64,000 nt of DNA from Artemisia argyi (taxonomy: Eukaryota > Streptophyta > Magnoliopsida > Asterales > Asteraceae). Position 1 is the stretch's first letter. Each line of letters starts with the position of its first letter. Shown here piece after piece: positions 36,944 to 48,866 of this stretch. Under the pieces are notes generated by a model. The model saw only the letters and a program-made list of their open reading frames with translations, had not been told where the DNA came from and made no database searches. A program made the position numbers and the translations under genes. The stretch spans positions 170,320,218 to 170,384,217 of the forward strand of contig CM060704.1 in the NCBI GenBank assembly GCA_030686995.1, read 5' to 3'.

Positions 36944-39251
36944 TCAAGCATCGTTCTTCTGTTCTTGGTAGACTGTATCAGACGCTTCCTCATCATCGTC
37001 GTCATCTTCATCCTCTTCACTATCAACGTCATAGATGCTGCTTCTTATCATTCTCAAGTCACTGCTACCATCATCTTCATTCAAGAAATCTCCACCAAAT
37101 TTGACGTCTCGGTGTTTGACTAAAAGCCAGCGTAGGAGGCGGTCTTCCTTGTTTAAGTAATGGAGCTCACTGTTAAAGTTTGGTGGGGTCATCATTGTCA
37201 TTTGCATCAGTTGACCCTGTTCCAGTAAGAAACTTTAGCAATTAGCAGTAGTTTATAAGTTTTGCTAGGTGGACTAACAAATGAAAGTTGGTTGTACGCA
37301 GAAAAGGAGCACAAGTTCCTGTAACGCAACTAGCAGCAAACTGGGACTATATAAGATAAACTATATGCGAACAGGCACTTCGGGAAGGTGTGTATGACAA
37401 ACTATAAGTTATAATAATGTCGCAGACCATGCCCAATTGCAAGTTTGCTTCTTGAAACTCTATAAATTTTCTTTAAACTATGTGCTTAAATAAAAACAAA
37501 AAAACTTGCATTCTATGAAATACGTACAATTGCAATCTAAGCACGTCAAGTTTGACAGGTGTCAGTGTGTCACTCCTTCCTATTATTAGACCCATTTCCA
37601 AAACTAGAGGGAATATATGAAGATGCTTTCTTCTGCAGTTTGCCCCTGTTTAGATACAAATTACCAAAACAGATACTACTATTTTGATAAAGCTGGCCTT
37701 GAGTACAGTAATATTTTGATAGTATAGTTCAAGCTAAAGTTCTGAATTCGTCACGAGGAGAGGTTGCATTTACATTGGCCAACCCAGGAGAATTTGGCAT
37801 GAGTCCAACTTCCAAGAAGAGATGGGACGGGTTGGATTGACCAGAAACACTCTTTGTCCAAAAGAGTTTAAAATACTTATAAATAACTAGGTATCAAATT
37901 GATAACAAATGTAAGATGATTTCAATAGCTAGATGAATTTTGATAAAATGCTATACAAGGTTATATAGATTGAACGCATATGACCCGTTGACTCTAATTT
38001 TCTTGGTTTACCAGTTAGTAATACAATCATTTTGGGTGACGCTTGACCAGTTAGACCCATTAGAGATGGGATGATTGGGTCCAAGAGTGTTTCAGTATCA
38101 AAATCCATGTGGGTCTATTTACAGTTTTCCGCAAAGCTTACCAGTACTTTTTTCTTAATATAAATGGGGTCCATACCCTTCGATAGAGTATGGATACCCT
38201 TGGTTGGCTAGCTGAAATGGTTGGTGATAATCACAAGGGTACCATTTTTGTCAGTGGCAGGAATGGACTAGGGTTATAGAAATTAGAGATATATGTTAAA
38301 TGTGTTCTTAAACGATCGCAAGTTCCTCGCCTTCCTTGATTCTGTGTCTATGCTAGGGGCAACAGTTTTAGGTAGTCTTCTTCAATATTCCTATGGCAAT
38401 TTACAACTAACAAATTTATCCAAGCAGTAGCAGGCCAGCATTAACAAATTATATAGGAATTTCTCACATAACATGATAACAAGACGTAAAAAGTATAAAT
38501 ACAAGTAAGCCCACATTCCTCTAAAAAAGTAAGAGGGTAATAATAAGAGTAGAAACAACGAAAAACATATATATTTTCATCCGGATTATATATCAAGTAC
38601 CAATGGTTTCTTTTTATAAATAAACATATCATTGATCTATTCACGGAGTCTTTATTCAGTGGTGCAAAAACAATCCCAGGATTTTTATATTGACAATCTG
38701 CAAGTACAGGTTGTGTAACACCGAACATATAAACTAGCATATATATACTTCCCTAAATGGCGTCAAAGCTCGTACCATAAGCATTGGTAATCTCAAAATA
38801 ACCATCTTTGTTCTTTTTAAGTACCAATGTTTTCTATCTATAAGTAAATCAGACTTCGGATACATCATCCATTTATGCTCTCCCACTGTGTATGCAATAG
38901 ATTTCACTATGAGATAATAAATAACTAGTACAAATGACGATGCCTAGACTAATATATCAACAACAGCCGCATTACAATTTGAGCAACAACTAACAATATC
39001 AACTAGCAGATAGTGTAAAAGCTCACAAAATAACTATCGACAATCATACGATAAACAAAAATGAATACCTGATAGTATCTGCCATCGAGCTTCTTAATAC
39101 CATACCCCAACTGAACATTCCCAAGCGATTTCACGTCAGTGAGCACACCGTTTCTTCGAAAGACATGTTTCCCGACACGCGAAACCAATTCCATAAGTGA
39201 ATCCTTTCCAACATGTGGCTTCAACAATAACATACAGTCGTAAAGCGGCAT
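36944..39251 (-). CDS. Ribosomal protein bS6 family, organellar type
   Basis: Exons 39251-39069 and 37216-36944 join in frame to 456 nt, giving 151 residues. The N-terminal half (MPLYDCMLLLKPHVGKDSLM, then NGVLTDVKSLG and GYGIKKLDGRYYQ) is the bS6 fold. The second exon continues with NKEDRLLRWLLVKHRDVKFG, the helix and strand that close it. bS6 binds 16S-type rRNA next to bS18 in the small subunit of bacterial-type ribosomes. Plant nuclear homologues serve mitochondria or plastids. No presequence precedes the domain, so targeting may rely on internal signals (inference). The last 30 residues are very acidic (DSEEDEDDDDDEEASD), a plant extension. The 1.85-kb intron holds no recognised gene; the 99-codon frame at 38441-38740 looks fortuitous. 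Confidence 0.9.
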
Positions 39252-39512
39252 CTTTTCCTTTCACCTTATCTCGTTTTCTTAAACCAAATTATCAACCCTC
39301 TAACATATACTTAATTCCCTCTTCCTATCAACACATAAACAAAACCATTAGAAACAATTTGTGTATCATAAAAATTCAATCTTTTCGATATTACAAAACT
39401 AATAACAGCAATCTTGTAACATTTTCATTAGAATGAAGCCTAAAAGGTAACTTCTTTATAAAAAAAATTATATTAAAAAGACTAATAACAACAATCTTGA
39501 AACAAATTTGCT

Positions 39513-39909
39513 AAAATTTAAATAACCCACCTATCAAATTGACATAAAAAAAGTTACCCACAAAAAAAAAAAAAAAAAAAAAAAAACCTTTTCTTTTGTA
39601 AAAATTTAAATAACCCACTTATCAAAATGACATATCAAAGCTTAAAAAAGATTAACCAAAAAAAAAAAAAAATCTCATTTTTAATCATTTGGCATAAAAA
39701 AAGAGCCTATTTTTGTAAAAATTTAAATAACCCACTTATCAAAATGACAGATTAAGGCCTAAAAAAAATTACCCATAAAAAAAAATCTCATTTTTAATCA
39801 TTTGGCATAAAAAAGAACCTATCTTTTAAAAAATTTAAATAGCCCACTTATCAAAATGACATATTAAAGCGTAAAAAAATTACCCACAAAAAAATGTCAT
39901 TTTTTACAG
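39513..39909. repeat. Four imperfect tandem repeats of about 80-118 bp
   Basis: Units start near 39513, 39600, 39718 and 39830, each with aatttaaataacccacttat, then tcaaaatgaca, an A-rich run, and in the middle units ctcatttttaatcatttggc. They lie upstream of the bS6 start codon, inside a probable 5' UTR intron. Confidence 0.75.
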
Positions 39910-39934
39910 TATGAACAAGAAAATGGAAATGAGA

Positions 39935-40010
39935 GATACCGGAATTAATGGTGGTTCGCCGGAGATAATTCTTGTTATTGAATCTAGGGTTTTGACAGAC
40001 TGATTTAGGG
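39935..40010 (-). promoter_or_regulatory. Probable 5' UTR exon and telo-box of the bS6 gene
   Basis: On the minus strand the sequence carries AAACCCTAG (39984-39992), a telo-box typical of translation-related plant genes. GAACCACCATTAATTCCG then leads to a GTATCT donor near 39938. A 5' UTR intron reaching almost to the ATG at 39251 would fit. This is inferred from motifs only. Confidence 0.45.
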
Positions 40011-40125
40011 GGTTATGTGTTATAAATATATTTGCAAAATAGTCCTTTATGTTTTATGGTGTATCACCTTTTTACTCTTTTAGTAAAAGCTCGAAACGAG
40101 TCGAGCTGGAATGAGTCTAAGCTTA

Positions 40126-40483
40126 GAGCACACGGTAAGTTAACGTGACAGCAAGGTTAAAAGTTAACCCAAGAGAAAAAAGAGGTGTGTTACCTTACCA
40201 CCACCTGCGTTAAGATGGTGCGTTAAGTTAAGAGGGTAACCCACGTTAACAAGCACTAGGGACAAAAATAAATAAATAAATAAAAATAAAAAATTCATCC
40301 CACCCCCTCTAACAGGGTTGAAATTGAAAATACTAATTGAGGTGGAGGTAAGTTAAGGTGAGTTAAATGTAAGTTATGTTACCGGGGTGGAAAGTCAAGA
40401 GTTAAGGTTAAAAGGTAAAAGCTGATATGCCGCTGACGTGGCAGTGCATTAAGTTTTAACCCGAGTGACCTTACCGTGTGCTC
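40126..40483. mobile_element. Tourist-like MITE
   Basis: The terminal inverted repeat GAGCACACGGTAAG at the left is mirrored by CTTACCGTGTGCTC at the right. The 3-bp duplication TTA lies at 40123-40125 and 40484-40486. The interior has many 'gttaag/cttaac' words and a short A/T-rich core. Length is 358 bp. Confidence 0.8.
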
Positions 40484-40733
40484 TTAAGCTTGTTTGGGCT
40501 TGTTTAATAAACGAGTTGAAATTGAGCTTTGTAACCAAAGCTCGATTAAGTTCACGAGTTTAAACGAGCTTCACGAACACTATATTTATATATACTTACT
40601 TATACGTGTAACTGTGTATGTACTTATGTAGATGTAAATGTGAATAAACGAACTTAAACAAGTGTGTTTAACGAGCCAAACTTGAGTCGAGCTATAATTC
40701 ATTTAGGTTCGTCATATAAATGACCAGGCATTG

Positions 40734-40848
40734 TCGGAGGTCTTCATGAAAGCAGTCTCCATACTCTCGGGTTATCCTGGGTAGGGTAGGATCTGTCTAC
40801 ATTCTACCTCTCCCATACCCCCTTCCGCGCGGGATTTGGTATGTTGTG
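40734..40848 (+). mobile_element. 5'-truncated SINE with 20-bp target-site duplication
   Basis: The duplication atataaatgaccaggcattg (40714-40733) and atataaatgaccagacattg (40849-40868) differ at one base. Between them lies the 3' part of a plant SINE type, recognisable from ctgtctacattctacctctc, ccataccccc and gcgggatttggtatgttgtg. No box A or B is present, so the head is missing. Confidence 0.75.
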
Positions 40849-41748
40849 ATATAAATGACCAGACATTGAGCTTGCTGAAAATGTGAGCTTGATCTATCTA
40901 TATGAAGCTCGAAACAAGCAAGCAAAAGCACAAGCTATATAAATATTAAGCAAGCTAAACTCGAGCTTTGATGGACTCAGACGCTACTGTTTGTACAAAG
41001 TTATTTCAAATTTTATCTCATCAAATTTAGTGCTAGTATGATATTTTTAGTTTTCTTGCGAAGCGGACAGTATCGTATTCTGTGTAAATCTTCTTTTAAG
41101 CAATTTTTAACCTTTTCATACGGGATTGAGTATTGTCGTTGTTGTAACCTTTTAAAAAAAATAAGAGCACAGCTCATCCTTTTTATTTATCAACTACTTC
41201 TAGACTTCTAGTGACTTGTTTAACTTATAGGTAGATAATTTATTTTTCCGGAAATTATGAATTTCTATAAAAGGAGAAGCAATTGTAAGAATTGTACCGG
41301 TAGACTTTAGCTTAAAAAGAGCTCAATAATTGTAAAAGTGAAGGAATTCAATACTGTTAATAATTACATTGGGGCAGGTGGGTAAGTTTACCATTGAAGG
41401 TTGATTATGACAACTCAATAGTTTTAGCTAAAAATGTCTTCTTACAAAGTTATCTTTCTCAATAAACTTTGAGGTAAAAATTTAAATACCACATTAGCTG
41501 CCTGCAAAAAGCTAAATTACACATGCAGGAACAAATATGAGATGAGTATAATAATACATACAAAAAGTTTGAAAGCTCATATAATATACCTTCTACAAGA
41601 AACATTTTTTTTACAAAACTAGATGTACATTTTTCGGATATCTATACATGTCTCATGTAAACATATACGAAGAAAGATTTACTGAGCAAAGTTTGGTCGC
41701 ATATTCAACAGCTGTGTTCCTGATCACGAGTGAACGTCTTGTTTCTAA

Positions 41749-44700
41749 TCATGTGAGTATTCCGTTCAAGAAGCCCCTGATAAGAGCATCACCATAGATC
41801 AACCGAAGTTTCAATGCAAACCAAACGCTTTCAAGTATTGAATCAGTTATTTGACCTTTTTAATGATTAATCATGAGAAGATAACTAGATGCGGCAAAAA
41901 GTTGGGTTGGGTAACAAGTAATTTTTGTATGGATCAAAACGGGGTGGGTTGGCCCAAACACTTAGTGTGACTGACAATTTTGATTACATAAGTAATAGTG
42001 TAACATGTAAATGGGTCAGAATGGCACACTATTAAACCACTAATACATGCAAGCATGGATTTTTTTGCCTATCAGTGAAAATGAGTAAACAAAAAAAGTC
42101 ATAGTTCTTGGCAATTTGTCAAAAATCGTTTATTTTTGCAAATTTTAACGTTTGGTTTGCATGCAATTTACAAGAATCGTAACCCTTTTTGTCTGAATCT
42201 AAGTATGACAGTTCAAAAGTCAACATTCAATAATCAGACATAATGAAATCTTACCAGAATCCTGAAGCCTTCTTAACTTGATCTCTGCAAGAAGATAATG
42301 AGAATTTGATTAATACAATAAAGTGTTCTTAAATACAGAAGATGTTTTGTGTGTATACAGTACCTTGTTCTTCCTTCAAATGCGTCATTGATTTCATCAC
42401 CAGTTGGCCTACTTGGAAAAGTCGACAAGATGACATATTTCTCTTTTCCACTTGGTTCATTTATCCTCTTGAACAACTCATACCGATATGGATAAGCCAT
42501 CCTGCAAAGTTTATAATTTCTCAAATATCAGTAATCACCAAAGAGACCGACACTAAATTTCAATTTAGATTTAAGCAAAAGCATGCAATCAAGTTGATAG
42601 TATCCTGCAGCAAAAACTCGTAGAATGTTAACTCAATAAGAGAAAATATTACGTTACCTTAAAGCACCCATAATTGGATATTGTGTTCCTGAATAATAGA
42701 GAAGACGAAACTGGTAGCACATTTCAAAAGATGCAGCATACTCCAGTCTTTTTTCTCGACCCATCGTCTAGTCAATAAAAGTCAACTTATAAATTTGCCA
42801 TAATGATTGGACTAATGAGCATAAACAGACGTTTAGACTTACTTGCATGATACCACTTGAAGCTGGTAAATCCTAATCATAAAAAGTTCAAAAGGAGTGT
42901 CAGTTACCATTTTTGAAAAAAGAAACGCTTTTGGTGCAATTGAAATAGAAACATAACCATCATAATGTATAACAAAAATAGATAATGAACAACACTGCGG
43001 ACCAACCTTGAGCCTAGGGTTGATAACAATAACAGGACGACTGCCAGCAGCATCAGTCATTGCTCTTAGATCCTGCATTATCCAAGATGATGACTTGTCA
43101 ATTAGTGGTGTTCGATGCACGCATATTAGATATACGATATACCTAGACCTATTTCCACCCGAGTCGATTTGGGCTATGTAAAATTTCTACTGGTCAATTG
43201 GTAAAATCAAAAGATTATTTTTACAGATACTTTATCTAAATATTCTTACGTCGATGATGCAGTTTCCCATAGCATTTTGAGGAGCCACTAGAATGAAGAT
43301 GTCATCTACTTCATCAACCTCTTTGGCACCTACATTACACCGAAATATATATAAATCCACATTAAAACTTAACTCTTATATGCACACAAGAAGCCATTTG
43401 TAATCCAACACTAACTAAATTCGCAGATCAGTACCTATAGCACCAATGTTAATAAAGTTGCCCATAGCACCATCACTACCCCAGTCCATATACTCCAAAA
43501 TCTGTCGTGTCCCTGCAAGCTGTAATGGCATTCCTGCAAGTGCTCCTTCACCCATTGATCCTTGAACACAAACCTGCATCATTATTTCTATTAATGTAAC
43601 ATATATCTAAAGCTTACATCTTTTTGGAGATTCATTATGTCAGAATCATAATAACACACCTTAACACGCTTTCCATCATCAGCAAATGATAGAGCAAGAA
43701 CTCGAACAAGTTCCATCAAAGTACCTATCCGATATACATCCTGTTCATACCCGATTAAAATAACTGACTTTTAAATATTTCAGTAGTTATAAAAGGATAA
43801 ATGTTCCTTACCTGCTCAGGGTTCAGCTCTGGAATATTGATCTCAACCTTTACTCGAATTTTTCCATCATTGATAGCTCTTTGGGTAGCTTGAAGCACAT
43901 CATCATAAAAATATTCCCTAATTTCTCGAGAATGTGGGATGTTATTTAAATTGGTAGGAATGCCTCTCCAGTTTTCCTGTAAAATGTGACGATAACAACA
44001 AAATTGTATAATACTATAAATTAAAAAGATAACAAGGATAAGATTTCATAACCACATACCTTGGTTGCAGGTGACTTGTTGAACTGGCTAGCAAGTTTAC
44101 TAGCATCTTCGGGTTATAAAAAGAAAAACAAATGAAGTTTATTAAAAGAATATGATTTATAATAAATGAAACATGTTTCTGCAAATTTATACAAATTTGC
44201 ACTCCAAAACCACTGCAAACTTGCCTGATTTTCTTGTTTCCTTTTCTTTCTGAACTTCCGAAAGCAAAGAGCTTATTTCACCAAAGATTACATCTTTAGA
44301 ACGGTTTCCATCGATCTGTAACAAAACACACATGACACACCACCGCCAAAACAAATAAAGAATCCCTAGTAATTTTGAATGTGAAAGATTGAAGTGAAAT
44401 AGTAATGTAGCTAGATACCTTCTTTAAGAGGTCAGAATATGTGGATACTATTGCTTCCACATTTTGCTTGTATATTTGTAGACGTGATTTCACCTAAAGG
44501 AGTTGAAGAGAGACATTGAAAGTAAATTATTATAGGTTTGTTCAATGACTAAAGGTGTATCATTAGTTGGTACTAGAGCACAATAAGGTCACCAGGGTTG
44601 CTAGAGGCTTTGATAATTCCTACCCAGTTACTTATGAGTCGATTTGGCTTGTGTTTTAACTCAAACGGGTCAAATCATATTATTAGCTAAATATGAATGG

Positions 44701-46843
44701 GTCAGATGCGTTAAAATTCGACAAAAGTCTATTTTGTATACATTTATAACTAGGAACATTATTGTAGCATATTGTTTTTGCAAAGAAATTCACAAAGTAC
44801 ATATAAAATATGAACCAAAAAATGTCTATGGGTCAACTCGCTCCGCCCGCCTGGTTTGACATGCAATAAAAATGAAACGTTTTGACTTGTTACCCAAGCG
44901 CCCATCTACCCATCAGATAACCCAATAAATATACCTTTTCTTCAGTGTCATCGGGGCGAGTTATAAGTCTTGCTTTAACTTCCTCAGTTTCTGGAGGGAA
45001 GTTCTTTATATGATAAATCTTCCCTGTTTCAGGATCCAGCCTTCTACCAACACATCTGTCGATTAAAACTTCATCAGGGACCTGTATAGGGGGCAAATAT
45101 TAAAGAAAACTCAATCCCAAGACAGTTGGCTTAGATGATTTGTATAGTGTTTAGGTTTAATGCCACATATCCTTGTCTTTAATGACCACTTGATTATAAT
45201 CTAAAATACTTACATCTAAAGCAATAAACACATCTGGCCTGATCTTCATTTTCTCGAGTGATTGTGCTTGGGCAAAACTGCGTGGAAACCCATCTAAAAG
45301 CCATCCTTTTTCTTTAGCATCTTCTCGTGAAAGTCGGCCAATTACCATCTGTAAACTTAAGTGTTTGTTGCTCTACTTTGAAAAAAATGGAAGGCACTTT
45401 AAATTACTGATAACATGTAAAATCATACAGCTGTGACAACTTCATCGGGAACAAGGCGTCCTGAATTCATGTACTCTTTAGCTTGGTTTCCAATTTCAGA
45501 ACCTGCTGCAACTTCACTTCTAAGTAAATCTCCAGTTGATATATGCACCAATCCATACTAGACAAAAACAAGTAAAACTCAGTTAACTAACAACACAATT
45601 ATTCACGAAAACAACCACAAAAGAAACTACTTAACTTACCTTTTGAACAATCAATTCACACTGTGTCCCTTTGCCTGATGCAGGTGCCCCTGATATCATA
45701 ACCTTCAACGGCTCATTTTGTGAACACCTCACCTTCAATCCCTAGAGTAAGTAACAAAACAAGAACGGAGTTATAACACATATCGAAACAAGGGCATTTT
45801 ACACTATTATAATAAGCTGATCACAGACATGCATTATAACAACTAATATAGAAAACTCGCTGTGACAAGTTCATTAATTTTTTAATTATACACATATACT
45901 TCAAGTAGCAAAATGCTGGGTTGACCTTGCAAGTCAAAGGGTAGCTCAGAAATTCATTTTCTTTACTCTAAACAAAAGTTTTAACATATATGTTTGGCAA
46001 AACTAAAAGCAGCTACTAGCAGTAGTTGGAGTAAAAGCATTTGGTAACATAGTTGTAGGCTTATAGCTGTAATTATAAAATGTAAACTGGTGTAAACGCT
46101 AAACGCGCTTCTGTTATTAGCGTTTCAAATAACGTGTAAACAAAATCCAAAAGCTAAACGCACATTTCCAAACAAGCATTATATTCTAAACCCTCCAAAA
46201 AGCTTGTCACCAAACACAACCTTTGAGTAGCAGAGTACTGGTTTGACCTTATAAGTCAAAGGGTATCTAAACGCTTCTTCTACTAGTGTATTGCTGATAT
46301 AAAATGTAAAATGATGTAAAAGCTTAAAACTAAACGCTTCTTCTATTCGTGTTTCAAATATGATTGCTTAAATAAAATCGAGAAGCTAAACGCTCGTTTC
46401 CAAACAAGCATTATTTTCTAAACGCTAAAGCTAAACACCTAAACGCTCCAAAAAGCTTGTCGTCAAACAGTCTTATAGCAGCAAACTATTCATTTGACCT
46501 TATAAGTCAAAGGGTATCTAAATTCCATCCTCTTAACTCTAAACAAGAACTTTAACATACACATTCATCACCATTTTCACAAACACCTATATCCAATCAA
46601 GAAACACAACCAATAGTCATAAAAATCACAACTTTTTTCAAAAATCCAAAAACCAACCTTGTTTCTTGGTGAAACAGTCAAATGGGTATGTTTATAAACA
46701 CTAACTAAAGATGGGTTTTGATGATATTGTGATAAAGGTAATGAGGATGATAGTGATGATGAGGGGTGAAAAGTGTAAGTGGGAGAGAGATGAGGGACTG
46801 AAATTCGATTATTTTGGTAAGTGAATGAAGAAGAATTCAACAT
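41749..46843 (-). CDS. AMK5: Chloroplast adenylate kinase with C-terminal DUF1995 domain
   Basis: Catalyses ATP + AMP to 2 ADP; the role of the DUF1995 half is unknown. Eighteen exons, 5' to 3': 46843-46658, 45741-45640, 45557-45429, 45348-45214, 45081-44935, 44493-44419, 44315-44225, 44106-44060, 43976-43812, 43740-43660, 43573-43435, 43329-43250, 43072-43007, 42872-42843, 42767-42658, 42501-42364, 42284-42255 and 41776-41749. They total 1,779 nt, 592 residues, close to Arabidopsis At5g35170 as I recall it. Residues 1-62 are Ser/His-rich and transit-peptide-like. The kinase has P-loop [10 protein letters not shown] at 80-89, [10 protein letters not shown] at about 102, DGFPRS at 158-163, a LID with [12 protein letters not shown] near 198, and [11 protein letters not shown]1995 covers about 305-565. 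Intron 7 uses a GC donor. The last 28-nt exon encodes GFLNGILT; if it is not spliced in, TAA follows Trp directly. Confidence 0.93.
45900..46510. repeat. Triplicated block in AMK5 intron 1
   Basis: The phrase ttgaccttataagtcaaagg plus 'gtatctaaa' recurs near 45925, 46243 and 46496. Between these copies lie stretches rich in 'aacgcttcttctat' and 'agcttgtc(a/g)ccaaac' words. MITE-like ends (tatatgtttggc and gtcaccaaacacaacc) are visible. It looks like a MITE family that was locally duplicated. Confidence 0.5.
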
Positions 46844-47111
46844 GATGATGATGATGATCAATGGAAGAAGTGATGGAGAAGAGAGTGAAGAAAGTTAACA
46901 AGATAAACGGTCACCACATAATATAATAAAATGGTGTCATAATATCAATTTTCACAATTGTGGGGCTCTTTGTTTAAACTTATATGCAGTCAATTCTTCT
47001 CATTTTTTCTGCTACGTCAGTTTTCTTTCTTCAGCGATTGTTATGCGATTAGGTGTTCCAGTAAGGTGACTTACACTAAAAAAAACATACCTCACAAAAA
47101 TACTTTTTCTA

Positions 47112-47123
47112 TAAAAAAAAAAA

Positions 47124-47154
<31 letters not shown>
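47112..47154. repeat. Poly-A then 25-nt G run
   Basis: An A-run (about 47113-47127) is followed by GA and 25 consecutive G (47130-47154). Long G runs are rare in plant DNA. It could form a G-quadruplex, or could be an artefact. Confidence 0.7.
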
Positions 47155-47366
47155 ACGAAGGGGTGGGTCGATCGCATTTGCAACCTTTATCCAAACAATG
47201 AGGGTCAATCGAGTTTGTCACAGAAGAAGCACTCGAACACTTTTTTGAATCCATCATAACTAATTAAAACACAAAGTTAACAGTTAAAATAAGGAAAAAC
47301 AAACAAACAAAAACCTTTGGCTCAAGATAAGAAATTGGCGAATGATTTGGCGCATGCGGGAGCCTG

Positions 47367-47500
47367 CAGTGGCGAAGCTTGAAAATTTTCAGTGGGGGGG
47401 TCGGGATCTAATTTTTTTTCCTAAGGCTATTTTTTGGGTAATACCGAAATTTTGAGGGGTCGAAACCGAATATACCGACCCCTATGTAGCTACGCCACTG
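47367..47500. mobile_element. hAT-type MITE
   Basis: The 134-bp element starts CAGTGGCGAAGCTTG and ends TAGCTACGCCACTG. It is flanked by the perfect 8-bp duplication ggagcctg (47359-47366 and 47501-47508). This is the third hAT-type MITE in the window. Confidence 0.8.
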
Positions 47501-48332
47501 GGAGCCTGTGTCATGACTTGGGTATGGCTTGGTGTCACGTTGGATGGTGTGAGTGTGCAAGCCATTGTACCCACCACACTTAGCATTTTATATGATTTCG
47601 ACTTATACTTTGTTCACTTTAAAACTTGTAAACTTATAGAAGATTATTGTGTCATAATAAGCTTGTTATGTAATAATAAACTTATATAAGCTCAAAGATT
47701 TCAAATAATCCAAAAACATAACTTTTAAGTATAACCTGAAATTAAATAAGTTTATAAGTCCATGCATAATCTTAAATAAACACCTTTAGTATAAAAAAAA
47801 TATGAAAATAAGTCAAATTTTCTAGAGGATTTGCTTACACCTGTGGCTTTTGTTAAAAGAAGAAAAATAAAAAAGGTTAATAGGTTTTGGTGTTCTATTT
47901 AATGGTGTGTGACATTTTATATGGATTAGGCATGAGAGTATCGGGAGTTAGAATATTTTGCGTAAGAATGATCGAAGTTGATCGAAGGTCTTTAAAAAAG
48001 CAACGAACACGTTATGTTATATCCGTGTTTGTGAAACACACTCACACTTTACTTCAAATGCCTAGACCTCGCAATAAACTCTCCTACCAATCTGTCTCAT
48101 GACTAATCCCATCACAACCTTTTAGCTTGTCAACTTCACCGGATCACACATTTTGCTCTAATTAGGTATTTAAGCATGCCAATCACTTTTCACCTAAAAT
48201 ACACTATGAGAGGATTTCCATCGACTATAATCTTTTCTGGATGAATATTTTGAAGGAAAACAAAATTGTAGTTTTGAACGCTTTAAGTAAAAGTTGTTTG
48301 ATAGTGTTTAAAAGTTGCATATACTGATTCAT

Positions 48333-48385
48333 TCTTTTGACTTGACGTCTTAACTAGTCTTTTGACTTGACGTCTTAACTAGTTT
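48333..48385. repeat. Two tandem copies of about 26 bp
   Basis: The word cttttgacttgacgtcttaa followed by ctagt occurs twice in direct succession. Confidence 0.8.
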
Positions 48386-48639
48386 TTAACTGTAAACGTC
48401 AAAACAAAATAAAACCAAGCAACATGTTGCTATGTTTATATTTAAAAAAAAATGCAACACACTAAATTATAGCCATTAATTGGTTAAGATAAGCAATAAG
48501 AAACAAATAACAAATCACGTATAAAGAGCCAATTTAAAAATGACTTATTTATGAAAAAAAGTTGGAACAAACTATCAAAGTGACAAACAATTCCTTTACA
48601 ACACCCGATGTACTACGAAGTACTATACTACTATGACTA

Positions 48640-48866
48640 TGACAAAAGTAGCTGTGAGCAGTAGCAGTGAGCTGTGAGCAGTAGTTGTGAGCTGTGAGCA
48701 GTAGCCAAAAAAGCTCACAGCTTCATAAAGAAGCATTGGGAAAATGAGCTTTCCTAAAAAATAGCACAGCTCTCATGCCAAACGAACAATAAAAATCAAA
48801 AAGCTCATTGTTCACCACTCATTGCCCAAAAAAGCTCCAAAAAGCTTTGTGCCAAATACAGCCTAA
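48640..48866. mobile_element. MITE copy, opposite orientation to 53155-53367
   Basis: Contains three copies of gtgagctgtgagcagtag and ends ttgtgccaaatacagcc. Read in reverse it parallels the element at 53155-53367 (gctcacagct, gagctttttgg and gccaaa words). The left terminus is degenerate. Confidence 0.5.

Larger units (their letters stand above)
40011..41748. other. Intergenic spacer with MITE and SINE insertions
   Basis: Around the mapped elements the sequence is full of 'gagctcgagc/aaacgagc' words (40080-40120, 40490-40720, 40870-40980) that look like old repetitive DNA. A weak SINE-tail match (acgggattgagtattgtcgt) lies at about 41120-41145. No coding segment was recognised. Confidence 0.5.

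Noticed and set aside
38441..38740. 99-codon minus-strand frame in the bS6 intron
   Set aside because: No recognisable family, hydrophobic low-information end, and it lies fully inside an intron with good splice sites. Probably chance.
39513..39909. Tandem repeats considered as a CRISPR array
   Set aside because: Units are about 80-118 bp, imperfect and without unique spacers, in a plant nuclear gene. They are ordinary tandem repeats.
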